Shown here piece after piece: positions 9,146 through 16,692 of a DNA stretch of 64,000 nucleotides. The notes beneath the pieces were generated by a model. The model did no database searches and had not been told where the DNA came from. It saw nothing but the letters and a program-made list of their open reading frames with translations. Positions within the stretch are counted from its first letter, which is position 1; each line of letters opens with the position of its first letter. This stretch comes from Streptomyces sp. yr375 (GTDB lineage Bacteria; Actinomycetota; Actinomycetes; Streptomycetales; Streptomycetaceae). The translations under genes were made by a program, and so were the position numbers. Where the stretch lies: NCBI RefSeq assembly GCF_900110755.1, contig NZ_FOFF01000003.1, positions 62,001 through 126,000 on the forward strand. The letters run 5' to 3'.

Positions 9146-10390
9146 CTACTGTCCGTCCCAGTCGCCGGCGAGGGGGATCATGTCGTCGCCGCCGTAGGCG
9201 AAGTTGTAGTCGGCGTCGTTGTTGGTGTTCTGGTTGTTGATGTAGAAGTTGTGGTTGCTGGGGCGCCAGATGGCGACGGTGTCCTTGCCGTCTCCGTCGT
9301 AGTCGCCGACGACGGGCTTGTCGCCGGTGGTGCCGTAGCCGAACTGGAAGTCGTTGCCGCCGGCGTTGGGTGAGTTGCGCAGGTAGACCATGTGGGTGGC
9401 GGGGTCGTACATGCCGATGCCGTCGGTGCCGATGCCGTCCCAGTCGCCGGCGAGGGGGATCATGCCGTCTCCGCCGTAGGCGAAGGTCTTGTCGGCGGCG
9501 CCGGGGGTGTTGGAGTTGCGGAGGTAGAAGGTGTGGTTGGAGGGGCGCCAGACGCCGATGGTGTCGGTGCCGTTGCCGTCCCAGTCGCCGACGACGGGGA
9601 TGTCGCCGATGCTGCCGAAGCTGACTTCGTAGTCGTTGCCGCCGGCGTTGGGTGAGTTGCGGAGGTAGAAGGTGTGGTTGGTGGGGTCCCACATGCCGAC
9701 GCCGTCGGCGCCCTGGCCGTCCCAGTTGCCCGTGAGCGGGGTCATTCCCGCGCCGCCGTAGACGAAGTCACGGTCGTTGGCACCGGCGTTGGGGGAGTTG
9801 CGCAGGTGGAAGTAGCGGTTGTAGGTGTCCCACATCCCGATACCGTCCTGGCCGGACGTGGTCTTGTCGTAGCGCAGACCCTTGTAGACGCTGGTCGGCC
9901 AGCCCGCGAGAGAACTGGAGTTGAGGTTTCCGGTGTAGGTGTTGGTGACGACGGTGGAGTTCTGCTCGGCGAAGTACTTGAAGGTGCCGGCGCTCTTGTC
10001 GATCCAGTTGCCGAAGAGGATGACGTGCTCCTCGGAGTAGTTGAGGGCGTCGCCCGGCAGCAGGCTGCTCTTGCTGACCTCGGTGGAGACGTTCGGCAGG
10101 GTCCAGGTGGTGTAGCTCTGGTCCGCGTGCCAGGCCATGGACACGTAACCGGAGCAGTCCATGCGGTAGTTGCGTCCCTGCGGGTCGGGGTACGAGGTCC
10201 CCTGGTTGTAGGGGACGGCCTCGTCGACCCAGTTCTGGGCGCGGGAGATGATCTCGGCGCGGGTGATCGGGCCGGCGACCGATGAGGCGGCCTGGGCGGT
10301 TGGTGCTGTGGCGGCCAGGGTCGTCATGGCGAGCCCGGCGGCGAGCAGGAAGGTCGTGCTGCGGGCAACACGGGAACGGGTGCGGGACAT
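9146..10390 (-). CDS. exported NlpC/P60-like protein with five FG-GAP-like repeats
   Basis: 414 residues from the ATG at 10390, which has GAGGAG 7 bases upstream. A signal peptide ends near AQAA (residues 32-35). Residues 40-165 resemble a papain-like NlpC/P60 amidase: C79 in MDCSGY and H122 in EEHVILFGNW are the likely catalytic pair. Residues about 181-414 are five tandem units of about 47 residues with the pattern DxIGxWxPxxHxFYLRNS...GDWDGxGT, similar to FG-GAP/VCBS propeller blades. Likely role: a peptidoglycan or peptide hydrolase with a propeller-type binding tail. Five blades are fewer than the seven of a usual closed propeller. A secreted protein gene lies 49 bases upstream on the same strand. 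Confidence 0.82.
   Translation of the reverse strand: MSRTRSRVARSTTFLLAAGLAMTTLAATAPTAQAASSVAGPITRAEIISRAQNWVDEAVPYNQGTSYPDPQGRNYRMDCSGYVSMAWHADQSYTTWTLPNVSTEVSKSSLLPGDALNYSEEHVILFGNWIDKSAGTFKYFAEQNSTVVTNTYTGNLNSSSLAGWPTSVYKGLRYDKTTSGQDGIGMWDTYNRYFHLRNSPNAGANDRDFVYGGAGMTPLTGNWDGQGADGVGMWDPTNHTFYLRNSPNAGGNDYEVSFGSIGDIPVVGDWDGNGTDTIGVWRPSNHTFYLRNSNTPGAADKTFAYGGDGMIPLAGDWDGIGTDGIGMYDPATHMVYLRNSPNAGGNDFQFGYGTTGDKPVVGDYDGDGKDTVAIWRPSNHNFYINNQNTNNDADYNFAYGGDDMIPLAGDWDGQ
9149..9850 (-). repeat. five tandem 141-bp coding repeats
   Basis: The repeats code for the 47-residue units of the NlpC/P60-like protein. Some blocks are nearly identical in DNA: for example CGGCGAGGGGGATCATG occurs at about 9168 and again at about 9449. 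This suggests recent duplication or gene conversion, and allows change in copy number. Confidence 0.8.
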
Positions 10391-10439
10391 GGCTGTACTC
10401 CTCGGGTTGTGAGGTGGAGGTGCTTGTAGGGAGGGCGGG

Positions 10440-11285
10440 TCAGCCGGCGAGCTGTGCGCCGAGCGTTCGCAGCACGGCGGCGTCCCCGCTGAGGTCGTAG
10501 GAGGGCGCGGCCTTCGCGTCCCATTCGTCGAAGTGCAGGAGCGCCAGTACCTGGCCGTGCTGCACGGCATACACGTGGTTGGTCTGGTCGCCGGGGGCGG
10601 AGAAGCCCTGCACTCCGGTCCAGCGCCGCATCCACGCGGTGCCGCTGCGGGTGTCGGCCGTCTGGCGGACCACGGCGTCCTCGGGGAGCTTGTACTCCTT
10701 TTGCAGGGCGCGGCTCTTCTCGGCGCAGCCCTTCATGGCGTCGAGGACGCCGAGGTAGGCGGCGCGGGCCGCTGCCTCGTCGGGGAAGGACAGCGTGTCC
10801 TGGACGGCGGGCGTGCTCTGGGCGCTGATGAAGCCCTGCTGCTGCCAGTCGACGGCTCCCGGCACGGACACGCACTCGTTGAGGCCGAAGGCCCGGTCGA
10901 GTGGCTGTGTCACGGGTGCGGAGATGGGCCGCCAGCGCTTCTCCTTCTGGTCGGGCAGCGCTGTGGCGGCGACCTGGGTTCCGGTGAGCGGGATGTCTGC
11001 GGTCTGGCTCCGACTCGGCGCCGGCTGCTGCGTTTTGGGTGGTGCGGAAGGCGCGGTGGTCGGAGTTGCGGCGAGGACGCCCGGTGCGCCGGATGAGGCC
11101 GCGGTGGCGGACGGGGTTCGCGGGGCTGCCGCTTCCGGCTGCACGGCGGCCCGGTCCGGCCGGGTGGGAACGTCGGCCGCGTCGGCGCTGGTCTGGATCA
11201 CGACGTAGGTGGCGGCGATCGCCAGCAGCCCCGAGCCCACCGCGGCAGCGGTGCGGTACCGACGGCGCGTGAATGACATAGGCAT
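10440..11285 (-). CDS. exported or membrane-anchored protein of unknown function
   Basis: 281 residues; the ATG at 11285 has GGAG 7 bases upstream. Residues 5-33 are a basic head and hydrophobic segment (signal peptide or anchor). Residues 35-105 are an Ala/Pro/Ser/Thr-rich linker. The remaining 175 residues form one globular domain with two cysteines, in LNECVSVPG and MKGCAEKS, that may form a disulfide. The domain recalls sensor-like lipoprotein domains of actinobacteria, but I recognise no named family. The gene precedes the NlpC/P60-like gene by 49 bases on the same strand, so the two may be co-expressed. Confidence 0.65.
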   Translation of the reverse strand: MPMSFTRRRYRTAAAVGSGLLAIAATYVVIQTSADAADVPTRPDRAAVQPEAAAPRTPSATAASSGAPGVLAATPTTAPSAPPKTQQPAPSRSQTADIPLTGTQVAATALPDQKEKRWRPISAPVTQPLDRAFGLNECVSVPGAVDWQQQGFISAQSTPAVQDTLSFPDEAAARAAYLGVLDAMKGCAEKSRALQKEYKLPEDAVVRQTADTRSGTAWMRRWTGVQGFSAPGDQTNHVYAVQHGQVLALLHFDEWDAKAAPSYDLSGDAAVLRTLGAQLAG

Positions 11286-11558
11286 GACAGATCTCCGGTG
11301 CGGGTGCGAGCGCGGTTTGCGAGAAACGCGGGTTGGTTGCCGCGGTGGGGTTCGGGGGGTGGCTCAGGGCGCCTCGAGCCGGGTGGCGGGCCGACGCCCG
11401 GACGCCGACGCGGTGCCGCAGCGTGGCGGCGGCGCGGCGCGGCGCGGCGTGGTGATGGCGCGGCGCCGGCGCGGCGCGGCATGGTGATGGCGCGGCAGGG
11501 CCACGCGTGGGGGCCGCCGGCGGATGCTTCCCGGTCGCGGCGGCCCGATGGCGCACGG
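11286..11558. other. intergenic stretch with a GC-rich direct repeat
   Basis: No convincing gene lies here. A 24-base unit, beginning GGCGCGGC and ending TGATGGCGCGGC, occurs at 11441-11464 and 11473-11496 with one mismatch and a 32-base period. The surrounding sequence is GCGGC-rich and could fold strongly. The stretch carries the upstream region of the 11285 gene and the end of the small secreted protein gene. Confidence 0.5.
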
Positions 11559-11969
11559 CTACGACGGGGTGAGCGAGCTTCCCCAGTAGTAGTCGCGGCC
11601 GACGCTGTAGTCGAAGACCGAGAATCGGACGGTGTCGTAGGCCGGGTTTTCGGGGTCCAGGCTGCTGTCCTGGTCATAGGAGCCCGGGCCGAGGTAGTCC
11701 AGGCAGTCCTGCCACGCGTACCAGCCCGACGCCAGGTAGATCGACCGGTCGGCCGCGCCGGTCTCCAGGCCTGTAAGGCGCCACGTGTACCAGTCCGATG
11801 CCAGGTAGATGCGCCGGTTGATGCATGAGTGCGCATTGGTGGCCGGGTACTTGGCGATGTACTGCGTGCGCTTGTTGGTGGCCGTCTCCCCAGCCGCCGA
11901 CGCCGGCGGCGACCCGAGCGCGACAAGGGCCGCAGCGCACGCGAGCACGGCTGCTGTCTTCTTCCTCAT
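11559..11969 (-). CDS. small secreted protein with duplicated IYLASxWYxW motif
   Basis: 136 residues from the ATG at 11969, which has GGGAGG 5 bases upstream; the longer frame to 12041 lacks such support. A signal peptide ends near ASAA (residues 23-26). The mature part is about 110 residues with two cysteines. It contains two copies of a 12-residue block: RRIYLASDWYTW (52-63) and RSIYLASGWYAW (75-86), 23 residues apart, then an acidic, Tyr-rich tail. I do not recognise the family. The repeat suggests a small aromatic-rich beta structure, perhaps a binding protein. It is divergent from the XRE/ImmA set, and its promoter overlaps a perfect palindrome. Confidence 0.7.
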   Translation of the reverse strand: MRKKTAAVLACAAALVALGSPPASAAGETATNKRTQYIAKYPATNAHSCINRRIYLASDWYTWRLTGLETGAADRSIYLASGWYAWQDCLDYLGPGSYDQDSSLDPENPAYDTVRFSVFDYSVGRDYYWGSSLTPS

Positions 11970-12037
11970 GTTCCCCTCCCAGGACTCGGTCTGAGTAACC
12001 GTCGGGCACCTGCTCGGCAGGGCGGCTGACTTGCGCA

Positions 12038-12067
12038 ACACTAGCAGCGAGTTTCACTTAAGTGAAA
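12038..12067 (-). promoter_or_regulatory. promoter with operator-like 16-bp palindrome on the -35 box
   Basis: Read on the minus strand, TTCACT (-35, 12066-12061) and TAGTGT (-10, 12043-12038) are separated by 17 bases and point to the small secreted protein gene. The perfect palindrome TTTCACTTAAGTGAAA (12052-12067) covers the -35 and half of the spacer, a classic repressor position. The AT-rich island stands out from its GC-rich surroundings. Confidence 0.6.
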
Positions 12068-12080
12068 GGATTACTCTCCT

Positions 12081-12092
12081 GTGATGCATCAC
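12081..12092. promoter_or_regulatory. second perfect palindrome, GTGATGCATCAC
   Basis: This 12-bp perfect inverted repeat is centred 27 bases upstream of the centre of the first palindrome, relative to the small secreted protein gene. Different sequence means it is probably a site for a different protein. It lies between two divergent transcription units. Confidence 0.45.
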
Positions 12093-12132
12093 TCCTGTCA
12101 CACCAAACGTCTAGCGAGCCTCCGCAGTCCTG

Positions 12133-12148
12133 GCCCGTCTAGACCAGT
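12133..12148. promoter_or_regulatory. possible DasR-type site (dre-like)
   Basis: CCGTCTAGACCA (12135-12146) matches the recalled DasR core TGGTCTAGACCA at 10 of 12 positions, and the 16-mer matches at 13. DasR is the GntR/HutC regulator of aminosugar use and development in Streptomyces. A single degenerate match of this size is suggestive only. Confidence 0.3.
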
Positions 12149-12336
12149 GCATGTTTATGTGCTGTCGCCCGTCTGGGGTATCCACCGGATGGCGAGGCCG
12201 CAGCCATCGGAAAACAGAGCTTCTCGCGAGGCCGTGACCGGTCCGCGAGCGGTGGCGGACCCCCGGTACCGGCACCGCGCACACGGCGCACTGGATAATG
12301 CCCGTACGGCAGGAGGCTTCGAGAGGTGAGCGAGCA

Positions 12337-12777
12337 GTGAGTGAGACCGAAGGACGGCGGCTGGCCGCCCGACTCGAGTACCTCTTCGAGCATGTGCAGC
12401 CGCTGGGCAGACGCCACACCCTTCAGGAGGTGGTCGACGGCATCAAGGCGGTCGACGAGCCGGGAGGGGTGTCGCTCTCGGTGGGCCGGCTGTCGATGCT
12501 GGTGAACGCGAAGGCGCCCAACCCCACCATCGGAACGCTGCGTGCGCTCGCCGACTTCTTCGGCGTGCCGGTCGGCTACTTCGTCGACGACGCCGTCGCC
12601 GACCAGACCATGGCCCAACTCGCCCTCATCACGGCCATGCGCAACAACGACGTCAAGGCGGTCGCCCTGCGCGCGGCGGCGGTGGCCACCCTCTCCGTCC
12701 ACGGCCTGGACGTGGTCCGCGGCCTCGTCGAACACTCGGCCGACCAGGCGCGACAGCAGGACGGACGGGAGGCTTAG
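12337..12777 (+). CDS. XRE-family helix-turn-helix regulator
   Basis: 146 residues from the GTG at 12337, preceded by GAGAGG. Residues 10-85 fit a helix-turn-helix of the Cro/CI type: GVSLSVGRLSMLVNAKAPNPTIGTLRALADFFGVPVGYF, visible in part as SVGRLSMLVN and TIGTLRALADFF. The rest is helical with no recognised domain. It precedes an ImmA/IrrE-type metalloprotease by 62 bases, a recurrent pairing in which the protease cleaves or controls the regulator. A GATAAT -10-like hexamer lies at 12294-12299 without a good -35. Possible target sites are the palindromes between this gene and the divergent secreted protein gene. Confidence 0.82.
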   Translation: MSETEGRRLAARLEYLFEHVQPLGRRHTLQEVVDGIKAVDEPGGVSLSVGRLSMLVNAKAPNPTIGTLRALADFFGVPVGYFVDDAVADQTMAQLALITAMRNNDVKAVALRAAAVATLSVHGLDVVRGLVEHSADQARQQDGREA

Positions 12778-12839
12778 ACTTCCATCGAACAGGCTGTGGC
12801 CGCTCGGCACGGCACCGAGCGGTCGAGGGAAGAGGTGCG

Positions 12840-13418
12840 GTGCAGGACGGCATCCGGTCGGAGACAGACCCCTGGTCCGACTTTCGCACCCGGTGCGACA
12901 TCATCCTGGACGGCCTCCCGCTCGGACAGGCCCAGGCCCTGACGGTCGAAGCGCTGTGCGCCGCGATCGAACAGCAGCACGGGAGGCGGCTGACCCTGTC
13001 CCCGCTGCCGAAACAGGCGGGAGCCGTCGCCAACCTGTGCGGCCTGTGGATCAGCCTCGGCCACGCCGACCACATCTTCTACGAGACGTCCACCAGCGCC
13101 TTCCACCAGCGGCACATCATCCTGCACGAGATATCCCATCTCCTGCTCGACCACACGACGGAGCGCGACGGCGACGGCGCCACACCCTGGCCCGGAATGG
13201 AAGCACTCTTCCCCGGCCTCGATCCCGCCATGGTGCGAAGGCTGCTCGCCCGCGGCCGCACCGACTACACCGCACTGCAGGAGCAGCAGGCCGAGCTGAT
13301 GGCCACGCTGATCCATCAGCGGTGCACCGGCGGATCACGTGGCGTTGCGCCGGTGCACAACGGGTCCGAGGTCCTCGACCGGCTGGCCCGCGCCCTCGGA
13401 TCGGAGCGCCCTCGATGA
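12840..13418 (+). CDS. ImmA/IrrE-family metallopeptidase
   Basis: 192 residues from the GTG at 12840, with AGAGG just upstream. The zinc motif HEISH is at residues 96-100, inside HIILHEISHLLLDH, the normal pattern for ImmA/IrrE and related DUF955 proteases. The protein has no signal or membrane segment, so it acts in the cytosol. Characterised relatives cleave XRE-type repressors (ImmA on ImmR, IrrE on DdrO). The XRE gene directly upstream is the natural substrate candidate. It overlaps the next gene by ATGA, so translation of the two is probably coupled. Confidence 0.85.
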   Translation: MQDGIRSETDPWSDFRTRCDIILDGLPLGQAQALTVEALCAAIEQQHGRRLTLSPLPKQAGAVANLCGLWISLGHADHIFYETSTSAFHQRHIILHEISHLLLDHTTERDGDGATPWPGMEALFPGLDPAMVRRLLARGRTDYTALQEQQAELMATLIHQRCTGGSRGVAPVHNGSEVLDRLARALGSERPR

Positions 13419-14680
13419 CGGCCATCCGACCGTACGAGGTCGTCGTGCTCGTTCCGATGTGCTACCTCACGGTGCACACCGCCCACCGCGCGCTGCGCAA
13501 CCGTGCCGTACCGGGGTCCGAGCCCTCCCGGCTGCTCGCCGGACTCGTCGCCCTGTTCACTCTGTCGATCGCCGTGGGGGTCCCGGCGGTGCGTCGGGTG
13601 ATCGACTCCGTCACCGGTGTCCAGAGCATCACCAATCTCCTCAGTCAGCTGCTCGGAATGGCGGCGATCACGTGCCTGATCGGGTTCGTGCGTCAGACGT
13701 CCGCCGCAGCCGACGCTGCTCCCGGCCGCAGGCGCCGCCACTGGCTGCCGCTTCCGGCCGTCGCGGTCGCCATGAGTGCGGCGTTCTTTCTGGCAGCCCG
13801 CCCGGACGGTGAGCAGTACCTTCTGACCACTGGCCACTCCGTGGCCGTTATCGCCTACTGGGCGGTCTACCTCGGTTACGTGTTCTGGGGTGTGACCGCG
13901 GTCGGGGTGATGTGCCTGCGGTACCGCAGGCAGGCCCCGCCGGGCCCCCTGCGGACCTCCCTCAGCCTGATGGGCGCGGGCTCCGCGACGGCCCTCGTCT
14001 ACGTCCTGCACCGGTGCGCCTATCTGGCCCTGCGCGACTCCGGCATCCCGTTGCTCGCGGACTCCGTCGTCGTGCCCACCACACAGGCCCTGCTGACGGG
14101 TTCCCTGTTGCTGTCCTGCGCGGGGATCGCCTGGCCGGGCCTGGTGAAGGGGCGGCGCGCACGAGCCGACCGCCGCAGACTGCGCCGCCTCGAACCGCTG
14201 TGGCGGATGCTGGGCGATGCCGTACCCCAGGTCGTCCTTCCCCTGCCTGCCCCACTGCGCACCGAGCCCGAACTCGTGCTGTACCGGTACGTGATCGAGA
14301 TCAGTGACGCGATCCTCGCCCTCGACCCGTTCCGCAGCACCGCCGCCGAGACGGCGGCGCGGGAGCAGCTCTCCGCGCACGGGTTCACCGGCCCGCGGCT
14401 GGCGGCGGCCACCGAGGCCGTAGTCCTGCGCTGCGCCGTCGCGCGGGCATCCCTGACGCAGCCCGCGACACCGCCGACCAGGGACCCGGAACCTTCGAGT
14501 GAGGGCATCGGAGCCAGCGGCGACCCGCTGGAGTGGCTGGAACTGCTGGCCGCGACCCACCGGCATCCGCTGGTCCGCAGCATCTCCACGGCCCTGGCGG
14601 GCGATCCGCAGCCCGCGCAGGGAGCGGGGGCGGAGAGCTCCGGCCCTGACTTCCCGGACTCTCCCCCGTACCGGCCCTGA
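13415..14680 (+). CDS. seven-helix membrane protein of the MAB_1171c type
   Basis: 421 residues from the ATG at 13415, overlapping the ImmA stop by four bases. Seven hydrophobic segments are visible at about 8-26, 41-60, 71-92, 109-128, 140-168, 186-206 and 215-243. A cytosolic tail of about 175 residues follows, mostly helical, with a proline-rich end. From memory the family is labelled a putative transporter (MAB_1171c) and is often coded next to XRE and ImmA-like genes, but I see no transport motif. A sensor role, passing a signal to the protease, fits the gene order as well. Confidence 0.75.
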   Translation: MTAIRPYEVVVLVPMCYLTVHTAHRALRNRAVPGSEPSRLLAGLVALFTLSIAVGVPAVRRVIDSVTGVQSITNLLSQLLGMAAITCLIGFVRQTSAAADAAPGRRRRHWLPLPAVAVAMSAAFFLAARPDGEQYLLTTGHSVAVIAYWAVYLGYVFWGVTAVGVMCLRYRRQAPPGPLRTSLSLMGAGSATALVYVLHRCAYLALRDSGIPLLADSVVVPTTQALLTGSLLLSCAGIAWPGLVKGRRARADRRRLRRLEPLWRMLGDAVPQVVLPLPAPLRTEPELVLYRYVIEISDAILALDPFRSTAAETAAREQLSAHGFTGPRLAAATEAVVLRCAVARASLTQPATPPTRDPEPSSEGIGASGDPLEWLELLAATHRHPLVRSISTALAGDPQPAQGAGAESSGPDFPDSPPYRP

Positions 14681-14729
14681 GTGCGGATCCGACCAGTTGG
14701 CGCGCGTAAACAGCGAGGTGAGAGCCCAG

Positions 14730-16580
14730 ATGTTCACCACCCGACCCACCCTCCAGGGAACGTTCGGCATGGTGTCCTCGACGCACTGGCTGGCCTCCCA
14801 GTCGGCGATGGCCGTCCTGGAGGACGGCGGCAACGCCTACGACGCCGCCGTGGCCGGCGCCTTCGTCCTGCACGTCGTCGAACCGCACCTCAACGGCCCG
14901 GCGGGCGAGGTGCCGATCCTGCTCGCCCCGGCGGGCGGCGAGGTGCGGGTGCTGTGCGGGCAGGGGGTCGCGCCGACGGGCGCGACGGTCGCGCACTACC
15001 GGGGGCTGGGCCTGGACCTCGTCCCCGGCACCGGACCGCTCGCCGCCGCCGTGCCCGGCGCGTTCGACGCCTGGCTGCTCCTGCTGCGCGACCACGGCAC
15101 CAAGTCCCTCGCCGACGTCCTGAAGTACGCCATCGGGTACGCCGAGCACGGGCACGCGCCCGTGGAGAACGTCGGCGCGACCGTCGAGACCGTACGGGAA
15201 CTGTTCGAGACGGAGTGGACCTCGTCGGCGGAGGTGTACCTGCCGGGCGGGCGGTCGCCCCGCCCCGGCGAGCTGCTGCGCAACCCCGCCCTCGCCGCCA
15301 CCTGGCGGCGGCTGCTCGCCGAGACCGCAGGGGCGGGCGGCCGGGAGGCGGAGATCGAGGCCGCGCGGGAGGTGTGGCGGACCGGGTTCGTCGCCGAGGC
15401 GCTCGTCCGGCAGGCCGCCCGGCCCACCCTGGACACCAGCGGCGAGCGCCACACCGGCACCCTCACGGCCGCCGACCTCGCCGGCTGGTCCGCGACCTAC
15501 GAGACGCCCGCGACCTACGACTGGAACGGCTGGACCGTGTGCAAGGCCGGCCCCTGGAGCCAGGGCCCGGCCCTCCTCCAGCAGCTCGCCCTGCTCCCGC
15601 CCGAACTGCCCGCGTACGGCTCCGCCGACTACGTCCACCTCCTGATCGAGGGCTGCAAGCTCGCCATGGCCGACCGCGAGGCCTGGTACGGCGACGCGGC
15701 CGAGGTCCCGCTCGGCGAGCTGCTCGCCGCCGGCTACAACGCGCAGCGGCGCGCGCTGATCGGCGACAAGGCGTCGTACGAGCTGCGGCCCGGCAGCCCC
15801 GGCGGGCGCCCGCCGCGGCTCAGTCCGCACGCGTACGTGGTCGCGGGCGACGATCCTGGCTTCAGCCCGATGGGCGCGGGCGAGCCGACGGTCGCCAAGG
15901 GGCCTGCCTCGCCGGGGCCGGGGGAGCCGGCGGTGACGTTGCCCGGCGAGCCGGCGGTGACGGGGGAGGGGCTCACCCGGGGCGACACCTGCCACCTCGA
16001 CGTCGTCGACCGCTGGGGCAACATGGTCGCGGCCACGCCCAGCGGCGGCTGGCTCCAGTCCAACCCGGTCGTGCCCGAGCTGGGCTTCCCGCTCGGCACC
16101 CGGCTCCAGATGACCTGGCTGGAGGACGGCCTGCCGAACTCGCTGACGCCCGGCCGCCGCCCCCGCACCACCCTGACCCCCTCGATCGCGCTGCGCGACG
16201 GGGTGCCGGTGCTGGCGTTCGGCACGCCCGGGGGCGACCAGCAGGACCAGTGGCAACTGCACTTCTTCCTGGCCGTCGCGCTCCGCGCGCGGGTGCGCGG
16301 CGGACTCGACCTCCAGGGCGCGATCGACGCCCCGAACTGGCACAACGACGCCTTCCCCGGTTCCTTCTACCCGCGCGGGATGCGGCCGGGCAGCGTCACC
16401 GTGGAGTCCCGGATGCCGGCGGAGGTGGTGGAGGAGCTGCGGCGGCGCGGCCATGACGTCACCCTCGGCGACCCGTGGTCCGAGGGCCGGCTGTGCGCGG
16501 TCGCCCGCGACCCGGAGAGCGGGATCCTGTCGGCCGCCGCGAACCCGCGCGGGATGCAGGGGTACGCGGTGGGCCGCTGA
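14730..16580 (+). CDS. gamma-glutamyltransferase-family Ntn hydrolase
   Basis: 616 residues from the ATG at 14730, with GAGGTG 9 bases upstream (an in-frame GTG at 14718 is the alternative). The large-subunit start pattern GMVSSTHWLASQSAMAVLEDGGNAYDAAVA is visible in part, and T420 in GDTCHLDVVD is the expected autocleavage threonine of the small subunit. There is no signal peptide, unlike secreted GGTs, so a cytosolic acylase or GGT-like role is likely. A short repeated GEPAVT segment lies just before the cleavage site. It follows the membrane protein by 49 bases on the same strand. Real substrate unknown. Confidence 0.85.
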   Translation: MFTTRPTLQGTFGMVSSTHWLASQSAMAVLEDGGNAYDAAVAGAFVLHVVEPHLNGPAGEVPILLAPAGGEVRVLCGQGVAPTGATVAHYRGLGLDLVPGTGPLAAAVPGAFDAWLLLLRDHGTKSLADVLKYAIGYAEHGHAPVENVGATVETVRELFETEWTSSAEVYLPGGRSPRPGELLRNPALAATWRRLLAETAGAGGREAEIEAAREVWRTGFVAEALVRQAARPTLDTSGERHTGTLTAADLAGWSATYETPATYDWNGWTVCKAGPWSQGPALLQQLALLPPELPAYGSADYVHLLIEGCKLAMADREAWYGDAAEVPLGELLAAGYNAQRRALIGDKASYELRPGSPGGRPPRLSPHAYVVAGDDPGFSPMGAGEPTVAKGPASPGPGEPAVTLPGEPAVTGEGLTRGDTCHLDVVDRWGNMVAATPSGGWLQSNPVVPELGFPLGTRLQMTWLEDGLPNSLTPGRRPRTTLTPSIALRDGVPVLAFGTPGGDQQDQWQLHFFLAVALRARVRGGLDLQGAIDAPNWHNDAFPGSFYPRGMRPGSVTVESRMPAEVVEELRRRGHDVTLGDPWSEGRLCAVARDPESGILSAAANPRGMQGYAVGR

Positions 16581-16692
16581 CCCCGCGTACCTCGCCCATC
16601 CCGGGTTGCGGCATCCCGGCTCTTCATCCCGATTCCACCCGGTGTGCACCGGCGGGCCGGGGATTGTCAGTGGGGCGTGCTCTCATGGAGAC

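Noticed and set aside
12542..13414. N-terminal extension of the seven-helix membrane protein frame
   Set aside because: The frame overlaps the XRE and ImmA genes entirely; the ATG at 13415 with its ATGA overlap is the natural start.
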